Notes under the pieces: model-generated
What the model was told of the DNA's origin: nothing
Database searches by the model: none
Seen by the model: the letters and a program-made list of their open reading frames with translations, nothing else
Made by a program: the position numbers and the translations under genes
Shown here: positions 25,213 to 34,179 of the stretch, piece by piece
How positions within the stretch are numbered: position 1 is the stretch's first letter
Layout of the letters: the number at the start of each line of letters is the position of its first letter
Source of the DNA: Bacteroidota bacterium
GTDB taxonomy: Bacteria > Bacteroidota > Bacteroidia > Chitinophagales > Saprospiraceae
Assembly (NCBI GenBank): GCA_963169325.1
Contig: CAUJEY010000179.1
Coordinates: 1 to 38,497, forward strand
Direction: 5' to 3'
Length of the DNA stretch: 38,497 nt

Positions 25213-26580
25213 ATGCAAATCAGGACAAAACTAACGATTCAGTTTATCACCATTGTTGCCGGCATCCTGGTGCTGTCGCTGGTGTTTATTCATATCAAAT
25301 TTCGGGAATTTACGGAAGACGAGTTCTACACGGCGTTGCGCTCAAAGGCGCTGATGACTGCCGAAATGGTGCTGCATGATGAATCCAAAATAATGCCCCT
25401 GGCGCATGACACCGCTGAAACGGAATATTTGCCGCTGCGCGAGAATATTATCATCTACAATGGCCGTTTTCAACGCATATTCGCCTTCAATCATAGCTCG
25501 GACGGACTGAAGCCGGCCTCTTTTAACAGCCTGAAAACCACAAACGAACTCCGTTTTCAACGCGAAAACCGGTATGCGCTGGGCTTATACCACCTGAGCA
25601 AAAGCGGGCGCGAATACTTTATTATCGCGGAATCAGAGTTTAATTCGGAGGAGCTGGCCAACCTGCGCAATATCCTGCTTTTTACCTTTTTTCTGGGTAT
25701 CGGCATCGTGGCTGCCGGTGGCTGGTTTTATGCCGGCCAGGCACTCGCGCCGGTTTCCCGCATCGTCAATCAGGTAGATACGATTTTGCCTTCCGACCTC
25801 GGCGCCCGGTTGGATGCGCCCAACAACCACGACGAAATTTCCCGCCTGGTCATCACGTTCAACCGCATGCTCGATCGAATTCAGTTTGCGTTCCGGATGC
25901 AGAAGAACTTTATTTCCAACGTATCGCACGAACTGAAAAACCCGCTTTCGGTCATTATCTCCCAATTGGAAGTAGTGCTCGGAAAAAAACGCACGGTGGA
26001 AGAGTACCGCGGAACCATTCAATCCGTACTGGAAGACACCCGAAACCTGAATGAGGTGGCTGAAAAACTCCTGCAACTCGCGCGCGTACATTCCGACGGC
26101 GGCGACATTGTATTTGAGCAGGTGCGCCTCGATGAAATTATGCTGCAAACCCGGGAAGCCTTGCTGCGCGTGCATCCCGATTACCACATCGCTTTCGACA
26201 TCGAAGGTATTCCGGAAACCGAAGAGCAACTCTGCGTGCGCGGCAATGAACCCCTGCTTCGCCTGGCTTTTCTCAACCTGATGGAAAACGGCTGCAAATT
26301 CTCGCCGGACAAGCGGGTCGAAGTCAAAATCTATTTCCAGCAAGACGGCAACCACCGGGTGGAAATAACGGACCACGGCCCGGGTATCCCCCAAAAAGAT
26401 ATGCACCTGATCTTCCAGCCCTTCTACCGAAGCGCACAAAATATCGAAGTGCGCGGCTCCGGAATCGGGCTATCGCTGGTAGATAGTATCCTGAAACTGC
26501 ACCGCATTGCGATTCAGGTATTGTCGGCCCAGGGCAAAGGCGCAACTTTCCGGCTGGAATTTCCCGTAGCCGCCGGGTAA
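25213..26580 (+). CDS. Sensor histidine kinase, partner of the OmpR-family regulator
   Basis: A 455-residue membrane kinase. TM1 is at about 8-28 (FITIVAGILVLSLVFIHI), then an extracytoplasmic sensor region to about 150, TM2 at about 158-178 (ILLFTFFLGIGIVAAGGWF), HAMP (about 180-232), HisKA with H239 in SNVSHELKNPLS, and an ATPase domain with LMENGCKFS (N box), DHGPGIP (G1) and GSGIGLSLV (G2). All catalytic motifs are intact. I chose ATG 25213 because upstream codons come from the C-rich satellite and TM1 starts just after. It probably phosphorylates D51 of the adjacent regulator. The sensed signal is unknown; the periplasmic region is not a recognised ligand-binding fold. Confidence 0.93.
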   Translation: MQIRTKLTIQFITIVAGILVLSLVFIHIKFREFTEDEFYTALRSKALMTAEMVLHDESKIMPLAHDTAETEYLPLRENIIIYNGRFQRIFAFNHSSDGLKPASFNSLKTTNELRFQRENRYALGLYHLSKSGREYFIIAESEFNSEELANLRNILLFTFFLGIGIVAAGGWFYAGQALAPVSRIVNQVDTILPSDLGARLDAPNNHDEISRLVITFNRMLDRIQFAFRMQKNFISNVSHELKNPLSVIISQLEVVLGKKRTVEEYRGTIQSVLEDTRNLNEVAEKLLQLARVHSDGGDIVFEQVRLDEIMLQTREALLRVHPDYHIAFDIEGIPETEEQLCVRGNEPLLRLAFLNLMENGCKFSPDKRVEVKIYFQQDGNHRVEITDHGPGIPQKDMHLIFQPFYRSAQNIEVRGSGIGLSLVDSILKLHRIAIQVLSAQGKGATFRLEFPVAAG

Positions 26581-26644
26581 CGCGTGCAAAGCGGGGCGAT
26601 AATTTGAGATTTTTGGTATATTTCCACCACAAAATGCCCTGCCC

Positions 26645-29053
26645 ATGAATCTGCATCGCCAGTTGTTGCCCCTTTTGTTGTTGTTATTCAGCCGGACAGA
26701 AAGTCTGATCGCGCAATTAGACACGATCCACTGGCTGCCCCCCATGCACGCCCGCGACGAATGGGGCCCGCAATATTTATATTTATCGACGCCGGAGCAA
26801 GTATCCTTTCAGGTAAACATCCGCGACGGCTCCGGGCAAATCCTGAAAATTGCCACCATCAGCAATACCCAGCCGTTTCGGTACGATCTTGGGAATTCCT
26901 TCGATACGCCGACGCTGGTGCCGGAAACCATGCTCCACCAACCCCTCCAAGGCAAAGGCCTGGTGCTGGACGGCCCGAAAAAATTCTACGCTTACTTTCG
27001 TGCCCATGCCAATTCGGCGAATCATGCCGGCGACCTCACCTGCAAAGGGCGGGCGGCGCTGGGCACGGCGTTTCGGATCGGGCATTTACTACAGGCAGTG
27101 GACAACCGCGACCGCCGCTCCAATTTTGTGGGTGTAATGGCGACCGAAGATTCTACCGTCGTGACGCTGTCCGGCTTTCACCAATTGACCGATTTTCGGG
27201 TCGGCAACATCGACGTTCCATCAAACGGCCCTGTTTCGCTGGTGCTGAACACTGGCGAATCGGTTGTTTATTCGGCCTATATCAATCAGAACGAGTCTGT
27301 ACAACCACCCGACGGCCTGATGGGCGCTTTATTGGAGGCTACCAAACCGGTAGCGGTAAATTGCGGCTCCTGGGTAGGCGCCCCGGTCGTTTTTCAGGCG
27401 CACGATATCGGGATCGATCAGATTGCGCCTTATGAAAAAACCGGTAAAGAATATATCCTGTGCAAGGGCAACGGTTCGAGTGTGCTCGAACATCCCATTG
27501 TGATCGCGCATGTCAATAACACGCAGGTTTGGCTGAACGGCAGCACAAACCCGCATGCCGTGCTCGATGCCGGCGGGTATTACGTGGTACCGACAAGCGC
27601 TTTTTCAGCGAGCGGAAGTCTTTTTATCCGTAGTTCCGAGCCGGTTTTTGTGTACCAAATGATCGGGGGCACACCTATTGGTGACGATGCCATGCGAACA
27701 GCCGGGCTGATGTTCGTACCACCCATCAGCTGCGGCATCCCGAATGCCGTAGACAATATTTATCATCCGAACCAGGTCGGCAACATGCGTTTCGACGGCG
27801 GTCTGATGATTGTTGCCATGCGCGATTCGGCTGTGGCCGTACGCATCGACGGCGCGCAGGTGGCCCTCGGCGCCCCTTCGGCCGTGCCCGGAAACCCGGA
27901 TTTTGTGACCTACCGCAATCTTACCCTGTTTTCGCAGAACGCTACCCCTGATCTGTTGAGTGTAGTGGCAGAAGGGGCCGTACAGGTGGCCATGTACGGC
28001 CGCAATGAACCCGCAAGTTTTGCCGCTTTTTTTTCCGGCTTTAGTAAAACGATCGTGCCACACCTGAAACTTACGCTGACCGGCGATGGTGTTTGCCCGG
28101 ATACCCTGGTGGCCACCGGTTTGTTCGACGGCGTGCAATGGATGTATGAAGACTCCGTACTGCAATTCGGCCCGGATTCCACGCTCGTCGCTTTTGCACC
28201 GGGGCGCTATACGGCTATCGGCTATCTCGGCGTATGCCGGCGCACCGACTTTGCGGCCGATACCGTGGAGGCCACTTTTACCTCGCCACAGTTTCCGTAC
28301 ACCGTGCAGGAGCCGTCCTGTTTTGGGTATTCCGACGGATTGATTGATTTCGGGGCGCCTTATGGTGGCTTTTCACCGTATCAATTTTCCATCGACAACG
28401 GCCGGCATTTTTCTGCGACCAACCATTTCCCCGAACTCCCTGCCGGGGTTTACAAATTAGTCGTGCGCGACTCGACCGGCTGCTATAACCGGCCGCTCGA
28501 TTTGTCGATAGAGCAACCTGATAGTTTTTATGTAGACCTGATACCACTGCGCGTGCCCGACCCGCTGAAACCCGGTCAGCAGGTGATTCTGGAAGGGATG
28601 CCGAATCGTCCCATTGTTGCAACAGCCTGGATACCAATTGATAGCAGTGGCTGTGGCGATTGTCTTCGTTATGTGTTTCGCCCGGATGAAACGGTCTGGG
28701 TGACGCTCACGGTTTTCGATTCGGTCGGTTGCCGGGCGGAAAACAGTCTGTTGATTACCGTCGATCCGCGCATTTATACGCCAAATGTTATCGATCCTAA
28801 ATCCGTGTTGGGCAACGACCGGTTTACGGTGTTCAGCCGGGAGGCACTTCCCATCCGCCGGCTTCTGATTTTCGACCGTTGGGGAGAAACTGTTTTTGAA
28901 AAACATGACTTTTTTACGAATAATGCCGCTGAGGGTTGGGACGGCACTTTCCGGGGGAAAGGGGTGTTGCCGGGGGTGTACGTGTTCCTGGCCGAGGTAG
29001 AAATTGTGCCGGGAAGAACCATACTGCTGAAAGGCGACGTCACGGTGTTATGA
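26645..29053 (+). CDS. Secreted type IX cargo with IgGFc-binding-like, SprB-like and type B sorting domains
   Basis: An 802-residue exported protein. A signal peptide (about 1-23) precedes a large region (about 90-430) resembling the IgGFc-binding N-terminal domain: PVAVNCGSWVGAPVVFQAHD, GKEYILCKGNG, and SSEPVFVYQMIGG with FVPPISCGIPNAVDNI. A SprB-like repeat follows at about 550-620 (EPSCFGYSDGLIDFG, AGVYKLVVRDSTGC). The last 90 residues are the gliding/type IX type B sorting domain (LLIFDRWGETVFE, GWDGTFRGKGVLPGVYVF, ending LLKGDVTVL). It is predicted to be secreted by the type IX system and attached to the surface or released. The name IgGFc does not imply antibody binding here. It overlaps the paralogous gene downstream by 4 bases. 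Confidence 0.88.
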   Translation: MNLHRQLLPLLLLLFSRTESLIAQLDTIHWLPPMHARDEWGPQYLYLSTPEQVSFQVNIRDGSGQILKIATISNTQPFRYDLGNSFDTPTLVPETMLHQPLQGKGLVLDGPKKFYAYFRAHANSANHAGDLTCKGRAALGTAFRIGHLLQAVDNRDRRSNFVGVMATEDSTVVTLSGFHQLTDFRVGNIDVPSNGPVSLVLNTGESVVYSAYINQNESVQPPDGLMGALLEATKPVAVNCGSWVGAPVVFQAHDIGIDQIAPYEKTGKEYILCKGNGSSVLEHPIVIAHVNNTQVWLNGSTNPHAVLDAGGYYVVPTSAFSASGSLFIRSSEPVFVYQMIGGTPIGDDAMRTAGLMFVPPISCGIPNAVDNIYHPNQVGNMRFDGGLMIVAMRDSAVAVRIDGAQVALGAPSAVPGNPDFVTYRNLTLFSQNATPDLLSVVAEGAVQVAMYGRNEPASFAAFFSGFSKTIVPHLKLTLTGDGVCPDTLVATGLFDGVQWMYEDSVLQFGPDSTLVAFAPGRYTAIGYLGVCRRTDFAADTVEATFTSPQFPYTVQEPSCFGYSDGLIDFGAPYGGFSPYQFSIDNGRHFSATNHFPELPAGVYKLVVRDSTGCYNRPLDLSIEQPDSFYVDLIPLRVPDPLKPGQQVILEGMPNRPIVATAWIPIDSSGCGDCLRYVFRPDETVWVTLTVFDSVGCRAENSLLITVDPRIYTPNVIDPKSVLGNDRFTVFSREALPIRRLLIFDRWGETVFEKHDFFTNNAAEGWDGTFRGKGVLPGVYVFLAEVEIVPGRTILLKGDVTVL

Positions 29054-31497
29054 TATCGCAGTACCTTTCTCCCATGATTTATCTCCAAAGGTGTGTCCAA
29101 TGCTGCCGCTTTCTGCCGGTTTTGATGTTGTTACTAGCAATGGGCTCGAACCTGCATGCACAACTCGACACCATTCACTGGATTCCGCCGATGTATGCCA
29201 GGGCAGGCATGGGACCGCAGTTTATATGCCTGACGACCCCCGAAGAGCAACCATTTGAAGTGACTATACGGGATGGAGCGGGCAAAAAAGTGACGGCTTT
29301 TACGATCAGCCGCGGCCAACCCGTACAGTATTTGCTAAGCGATACCTATAGCCAGTTGCTAATTCCCGCGTATAAAGCGGGCATCGCAAATACCGGAGCC
29401 GGGTTGGTCATCAACGGCCCAAAAAAGTTTTATACCTGGTTTCGGGCACATAGCGAAGGGGGTACCGATGCCTGTCAGCTGACCTGCAAGGGCAGGGCGG
29501 CCTTGGGCACAACTTTCCGGATTGCCAACATGCGGCAGGTAACGGACAAGACGGGTGGCCGTTCCAATTTTATCGGCATACTGGCCACGGAAGACGCTAC
29601 CATTATCCGATTATCCGGTTTCGATCCGCTGACCGAATTCACCGGAGGGGTGAACGTTTCCGCCGATGGATCTGTACAGGTTTCGCTTCAAAAAGGGGAG
29701 TCTGTGGTTTTTGCGCACAATGTCGGCGAAATCGGGGACGACCTGCCCCGGAATGGTTTTATGGGCGCTTTGCTGACTGCCACCAAACCGGTTGCCGTAA
29801 ATACCGGTTCCTGGCTCGGCGCGCCGGTTATTTATCAGTCAAACGATATCGGCGCCGACCAGATCGTGCCCCTCGAACGGGTTGGAAAAGAATACATCTT
29901 ATGTCGCGGCGGCGGCCCCACATCGCTCGAACATCCGATTATTGTAGCCCATACGGACAACACGTTCGTTTGGATCAACGGCGACCTGGTACCGGTAGAT
30001 ACCCTCGCCGGCGGAGAATATTTCATCGTGCCTACTTTTTACTTCACACCGGACGAGAATATGTACATCCGCAGCTCCGAGCCGGTTTTTGTTTATCAAA
30101 TGACCGGTGGCGTACGAACGGGCAAATACAGCCTGCATTCGGGGGCGTTTATGTATGTCCCGCCCATTAATTGCGGGATAGCAGATAAGGTCGACTATGT
30201 TTTTCAACCGCATAAACTCGGTGACCTGAAGTTCGACGCCGGTCTGACGATCGTCGCATTGCGCGATTCGGTCGTAACTGTACTGATGGATGGCAACCCG
30301 GTACCCATGGGAGCGCCGGCCGACGTGTCCGGCAACCCGGATTTTGTCACATACAGCAACCTGGAGTTGTTCAACCATACCAAAGCAACGGCCAACAAGG
30401 AGTTGAGCATAGAGGCGGGCGGCGTCGTGCAGGTCGCGCTAATTGAGCAATACCAGTTTGTGGGTTTTTCGGCCTTTTTTTCGAGCTACCAGGAGCGCCC
30501 GCCCGAGATTCAGGTCGATCTGATGGGCGACGGAATATGTCCGGACACCTTAACGGCCCAGGGTTTTTTCGATGGCATACAGTGGATGTATGAAGACTCG
30601 GTATTACAAACCGGGCCGGATACGTTTTTTATCGTAACGGCGCCCGGGCCGTATAAGGCCGTGGGTTATATCGGCGCATGCTTTTCGACGGCCACGGTAG
30701 TCGATTCCTTGCTTGTTCCGCTCAGCGCGCCGCAATTTCCCTACTCGATACAGGAGCCTTCCTGTTTTGGGGCTTCAAATGGGTTTATTGAGTTCGGAAC
30801 GCCGAATGGCGGCACCCCGCCGTACCGGTTCTCTATTGACAATGGTTATATTTTTTCCGCCAGTACCTTTTTTGACCAGGTGGCCGCCGGCAATTACAAA
30901 CTCATCGTGCAGGATGTGTCCGGGTGCAACAACCAACCGATCCAGTTGAAAATGGGGCAGCCGGACAGTTTTTATGTAAACATCGCGATTCGGCGCATGC
31001 CCGACCCTTTTAAGTCGGGTGACCTGGCCGAACTGGAGGCCTTCCCGAGTCATCCGGTCATTTCGGTAGCCTGGAGCCCCTTGGATAGTACGGGCTGTGC
31101 GGATTGTTTTGAATACGATTTCCGTCCGGAGGCCACGACTTGGGTACACGTAACCGTCTACGATTCAATTGGTTGCCAGGCCTCGGACAGCCTGCTGCTG
31201 CTCGTTGATCCCCGGATTTATGTCCCCAATATTATTGACCCGGAATCGGTGAAAGGAAATGACCGGTTCACCTTGTTCAGCGAAGACCCCTTGCCGGTGT
31301 ATGGCTTGTCTGTTTTCGATCGCTGGGGCGGACAGGTTTTCGACAAAAAGAATTTTTTTACCAATAACCCGGATGATGGATGGGACGGCCGTTTATTTGA
31401 CGAAAAAGTGGTGCCGGGGGTGTACACGTTCGTTGCCCGGGTTGAACTCGAGCCGGGTAGGGTAGTGGTGCTGCGGGGCGACATTACTGTATTGTAA
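29050..31497 (+). CDS. Paralogous secreted type IX cargo (IgGFc-like, SprB-like, type B sorting)
   Basis: An 815-residue paralogue of the preceding gene with the same order of parts: signal peptide ending SNLHAQ, then QLDTIHWIPPMYAR (QLDTIHWLPPMHAR in the first copy), the IgGFc-like region (KPVAVNTGSWLGAPVIYQSND, SSEPVFVYQMTGG, YVPPINCGIADKVDYVF), a SprB-like repeat (EPSCFGASNGFIEFG) and the type B sorting end (LSVFDRWGGQVFD, ending VLRGDITVL). The start is ATG 29050, which overlaps the upstream TGA as ATGA and suggests translational coupling; a second possible ATG is at 29074. The longer open frame upstream lies inside the previous gene. Tandem duplication with later divergence is the simplest origin. 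Confidence 0.87.
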   Translation: MISQYLSPMIYLQRCVQCCRFLPVLMLLLAMGSNLHAQLDTIHWIPPMYARAGMGPQFICLTTPEEQPFEVTIRDGAGKKVTAFTISRGQPVQYLLSDTYSQLLIPAYKAGIANTGAGLVINGPKKFYTWFRAHSEGGTDACQLTCKGRAALGTTFRIANMRQVTDKTGGRSNFIGILATEDATIIRLSGFDPLTEFTGGVNVSADGSVQVSLQKGESVVFAHNVGEIGDDLPRNGFMGALLTATKPVAVNTGSWLGAPVIYQSNDIGADQIVPLERVGKEYILCRGGGPTSLEHPIIVAHTDNTFVWINGDLVPVDTLAGGEYFIVPTFYFTPDENMYIRSSEPVFVYQMTGGVRTGKYSLHSGAFMYVPPINCGIADKVDYVFQPHKLGDLKFDAGLTIVALRDSVVTVLMDGNPVPMGAPADVSGNPDFVTYSNLELFNHTKATANKELSIEAGGVVQVALIEQYQFVGFSAFFSSYQERPPEIQVDLMGDGICPDTLTAQGFFDGIQWMYEDSVLQTGPDTFFIVTAPGPYKAVGYIGACFSTATVVDSLLVPLSAPQFPYSIQEPSCFGASNGFIEFGTPNGGTPPYRFSIDNGYIFSASTFFDQVAAGNYKLIVQDVSGCNNQPIQLKMGQPDSFYVNIAIRRMPDPFKSGDLAELEAFPSHPVISVAWSPLDSTGCADCFEYDFRPEATTWVHVTVYDSIGCQASDSLLLLVDPRIYVPNIIDPESVKGNDRFTLFSEDPLPVYGLSVFDRWGGQVFDKKNFFTNNPDDGWDGRLFDEKVVPGVYTFVARVELEPGRVVVLRGDITVL

Positions 31498-31549
31498 TTA
31501 TTAGTTTTCTTGAAGAAAATTTGTTGCGCAATGACTCGTTAAACGGAAA

Positions 31550-31711
31550 TAAGTACCGGGATTGAATTAATTGATAAAATCAACGCAGGGATTTTGGGTC
31601 AAGACAAGGCATTTTTTGAGGGCATAGCAGCGCTACGGCTGAAAAAAATAACGAAGTATTGGCGCAAAAGACCAAAGTGGATTTTATCAATTAATTCGGT
31701 CCCGGTACTTA
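31550..31711. mobile_element. MITE-like palindromic element of about 160 bp
   Basis: Terminal inverted repeats of 33-34 bases (31550-31583 and 31678-31711) match except at 3 positions, starting TAAGTACCGGG. The interior is also an imperfect palindrome, centred on TAGCAGCGCTA near 31625-31635, so the whole unit can fold into one hairpin. It has no coding capacity. It ends 17 bases before the ATG at 31728, so it must supply or displace that gene's promoter. No clear target-site duplication was found. Confidence 0.65.
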
Positions 31712-31727
31712 CAATCATAAAACTACT

Positions 31728-33086
31728 ATGACCTCTTCTCGCATTACGCTTGCTTTTTTCCTGCTTTTTCTGGCAAATTTTGTCCGGGGCAACGAATTCT
31801 ACATCACACTCGTAAACGAAAAAATCACGGTTCCCGGGTTTATGTACCGGGTCGTCGACATTATCGATGCGCGCGAACAGACCTATTGTATCGGCATTGT
31901 ACAGCGCGGTATGGGCAATAAGAAGGTTGCTGCTTTTTTTAAAGCCGGCATGAAAGCTGAGTTTGGTTATTTATTTGGAAACAGCTTTGGCGTGGATGCA
32001 AGCAATAAGCCGGTTATCCTGAGAATCAACAAATTGCAGGTGTATGAAATCACTACTTCGAACCGTGAAATGGCCATCGTGGAACTCAACATATCCCTGC
32101 TGGAAAAGGAGGGCGAGCAATACATAGAAATTTTTGAAACAGGGGTCACCGTGGAGCGTAGCAGCATGATGGACGTGACCTCCTCCCATGATAAAAATAT
32201 CGCCCAGGCGCTTCAAAACTGCCTGGTAGAATTTGTGGATCGGGAATATCGCGGCCTGACGTATCGTCGCCCAGCAACCACAAATCATATTTATCCCATA
32301 CTACAGGAAGGCGCAGCACTTAAACCCGGTATTTTCCGGACCTTCAATGATTTCCGCGACAATACGGCGCAGGAAAACCCGGCATATCCCTATACATTAG
32401 AGATAAATGATAAAAACAAAAGCGGTATTGTACGGGCTTCGCCCAAATGGAAAGGGAACCCGCCAGTGGGCGAAATATGGGGTTTGAGCGACGGTCAGTT
32501 TGCCTATATTAACCTCGGGAGCGGCTTCTTTCGACTGACAAAGGAGGGCGATGCGTTTGTGCTATACGGCCCTTCGCCCAGGGATGGAACGGGTGCGGTG
32601 ATACTCGGCGCTGCAATGGGTGGAATTATTGGCGGATTGATTGCCGGCGCCGTATCCGGGGGCTATTCCAGCAGGGATATGACCAAGTATAGAATTGACC
32701 TGAGTACGGGAGCCATGGTACCCTTTGAAGAACCGGCCTATCGCCGCATCGAGTCCCGGTTGATATTGTTTTGCTCCGGGTTTAACGATAAAGAAAGTCG
32801 CATCGCGATCACCGTCAATAACCAACCGGTGGGCGACATGCCTCCCGGCACCTATCACCGCCTGCGGCTGCCTCCGCCGGAAAAGCCGGTCGAAATTTGT
32901 GTGAATATACCTGGCGGCGAAAAAGTGTGCGAAACGGTGACACCTGAATTGTTCAAAACGACTGTTGCCTTACTCCGGATTCGCAAGGGAAAAGCCGAAA
33001 TCGGCTGGCCGGGCGGCGATATACGCAGCAATTTGTTGAACGATATTAAAACAGGTCAGTACAAGCCGTTGCAAGAGGAAAAATGA
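31728..33086 (+). CDS. Uncharacterised exported protein with a glycine-zipper segment
   Basis: A 452-residue protein with a signal peptide (ITLAFFLLFLANFVRGNEF, cleavage near 22). The first 270 residues are mixed alpha/beta without a recognised domain. At about 290-313 there is a glycine-rich hydrophobic stretch (LGAAMGGIIGGLIAGAVSGG) like the glycine zippers of outer-membrane or pore-associated proteins, followed by a soluble C-terminal domain containing ESRIAITVNNQPVGDMP and EKPVEICVNIPGGEKVC. I do not recognise the family. It stands alone between a MITE-like element and a terminator shared with galT. The gene may be an outer-membrane or periplasmic protein; no function is proposed. Confidence 0.75.
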   Translation: MTSSRITLAFFLLFLANFVRGNEFYITLVNEKITVPGFMYRVVDIIDAREQTYCIGIVQRGMGNKKVAAFFKAGMKAEFGYLFGNSFGVDASNKPVILRINKLQVYEITTSNREMAIVELNISLLEKEGEQYIEIFETGVTVERSSMMDVTSSHDKNIAQALQNCLVEFVDREYRGLTYRRPATTNHIYPILQEGAALKPGIFRTFNDFRDNTAQENPAYPYTLEINDKNKSGIVRASPKWKGNPPVGEIWGLSDGQFAYINLGSGFFRLTKEGDAFVLYGPSPRDGTGAVILGAAMGGIIGGLIAGAVSGGYSSRDMTKYRIDLSTGAMVPFEEPAYRRIESRLILFCSGFNDKESRIAITVNNQPVGDMPPGTYHRLRLPPPEKPVEICVNIPGGEKVCETVTPELFKTTVALLRIRKGKAEIGWPGGDIRSNLLNDIKTGQYKPLQEEK

Positions 33087-33099
33087 CCTGATTTTTTTT
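33052..33099 (+). terminator. Hairpin with T8 run after the exported protein gene
   Basis: CAGGTCA (33052-33058) pairs with TGACCTG (33084-33090) across a 25-base loop that contains the end of the gene, followed by A and eight T. The stop codon lies in the right arm. The loop is long, so confidence is moderate. Confidence 0.45.
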
Positions 33100-33102
33100 G
33101 GT

Positions 33103-34149
33103 TTAAATCTTTGATTTATAGTGTATTGCAGGCGCGTTTCTCAATCGTTCGGCCGCTTGCTCCGCTGTAATATCCCGTTGCGATTCGCCGAACATCTCAT
33201 ACCCGACCATGAATTTTTTTACCGTAGCCGAGCGCAACAAGGGCGGGTAAAAACTGAAATGCCAGTGCCATTCCGGGTGATCTGATCCATCGGTCGGCGC
33301 CTGGTGGATGCCGGCGGAGTAGGGGAATGCTGTTTCGAAAATATTATCCAACCGGATGGTCAGTGCTTTCAGGATGGCGGCAAAAGCGTTTTTTTCATTC
33401 GCGGTTAATTGACCGATATGTTGCTGTTGCCGGTTGGGGAGAATCATCACTTCAAACGGCCATACCGCCCAAAATGGCGTCAGGGCGGTAAAATGTTCGT
33501 TTTCCAGCACGATGCGTTCGCCCAGCCGGCGTTCCTGTTCCAGGTATTGGGACAAAAGGCTTTTTCCGTTTTTATCGAACCAGGTTTTTTGTTGAGCCGA
33601 TTTTTTGGCCACCTCGTTCGGTATCGCGCTTTGCGCCCAGATTTGTCCGTGCGGATGCGGATTGCTGCAACCCATAATATCGCCTTTGTTTTCAAAAATC
33701 TGGACATGATTGATCCCGGGCCGGCTGCCAAGTTCTGCGTATTCCCGTTGCCACAATTCGATCACCTGAAGAATATCCGGCTCTGCCATTTCGGCCAGGG
33801 TGAGGGCGTGATTCGGGGAAAAACAGACGACCCGGCAAATACCGCGCTCGCTTTTTGCTACCAGCAAACCATTTTGTATATCCGCCTCCGGGGTATCCGG
33901 CAGCAGCGCTGAAAAGTCGTTGGTAAAAGCATAAGCGCCGGTGTAAGCGGGGGTATGGAGCCCGCCGGCGCGTTGGTTGTCGGGGCAGAGGTAACAAGTC
34001 GGGTCGTAGGAGGGCCGGGTATCCGGGGTCATCGCCTCCGTTTTGCCTTGCCAGGGCCGCTTATTGCGGTGTGGGGAGACCAATACCCATTCGCCGGTCA
34101 GGATGTTGAGGCGGCGATGCGGGTGTTCTTTTAAGGAAAAGGATTCCAT
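33103..34149 (-). CDS. galT: Galactose-1-phosphate uridylyltransferase
   Basis: A 348-residue Leloir-pathway enzyme that exchanges UMP between UDP-glucose and galactose-1-phosphate. Metal ligands C52 and C55 are in TCYLCPDNQR. The active-site motif NPHPHGQIWAQS lies near residues 163-174, with the nucleophilic second histidine. The N-terminus (HRRLNILTGEWVLVSPHRNK) and the C-terminal HWHFSFYPPLLRS are typical. Length is normal for the bacterial class I enzyme. It follows galK by 30 bases, so the two form a galKT operon. No epimerase or mutarotase gene is in the window. Confidence 0.96.
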   Translation of the reverse strand: MESFSLKEHPHRRLNILTGEWVLVSPHRNKRPWQGKTEAMTPDTRPSYDPTCYLCPDNQRAGGLHTPAYTGAYAFTNDFSALLPDTPEADIQNGLLVAKSERGICRVVCFSPNHALTLAEMAEPDILQVIELWQREYAELGSRPGINHVQIFENKGDIMGCSNPHPHGQIWAQSAIPNEVAKKSAQQKTWFDKNGKSLLSQYLEQERRLGERIVLENEHFTALTPFWAVWPFEVMILPNRQQQHIGQLTANEKNAFAAILKALTIRLDNIFETAFPYSAGIHQAPTDGSDHPEWHWHFSFYPPLLRSATVKKFMVGYEMFGESQRDITAEQAAERLRNAPAIHYKSKI

Positions 34150-34179
34150 GGAAGTAGTAATTTATGAAACTTAGTCTTA

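Noticed and set aside
28936-29049. N-terminal extension of the second type IX cargo gene
   Set aside because: It lies in another frame of the preceding gene; the ATGA overlap at 29050 and the following signal peptide give a better start.
31504-31518. Near-palindrome TTTTCTTGAAGAAAA after the second type IX cargo gene
   Set aside because: It lacks a loop and a T-run, so a terminator call is not supported.
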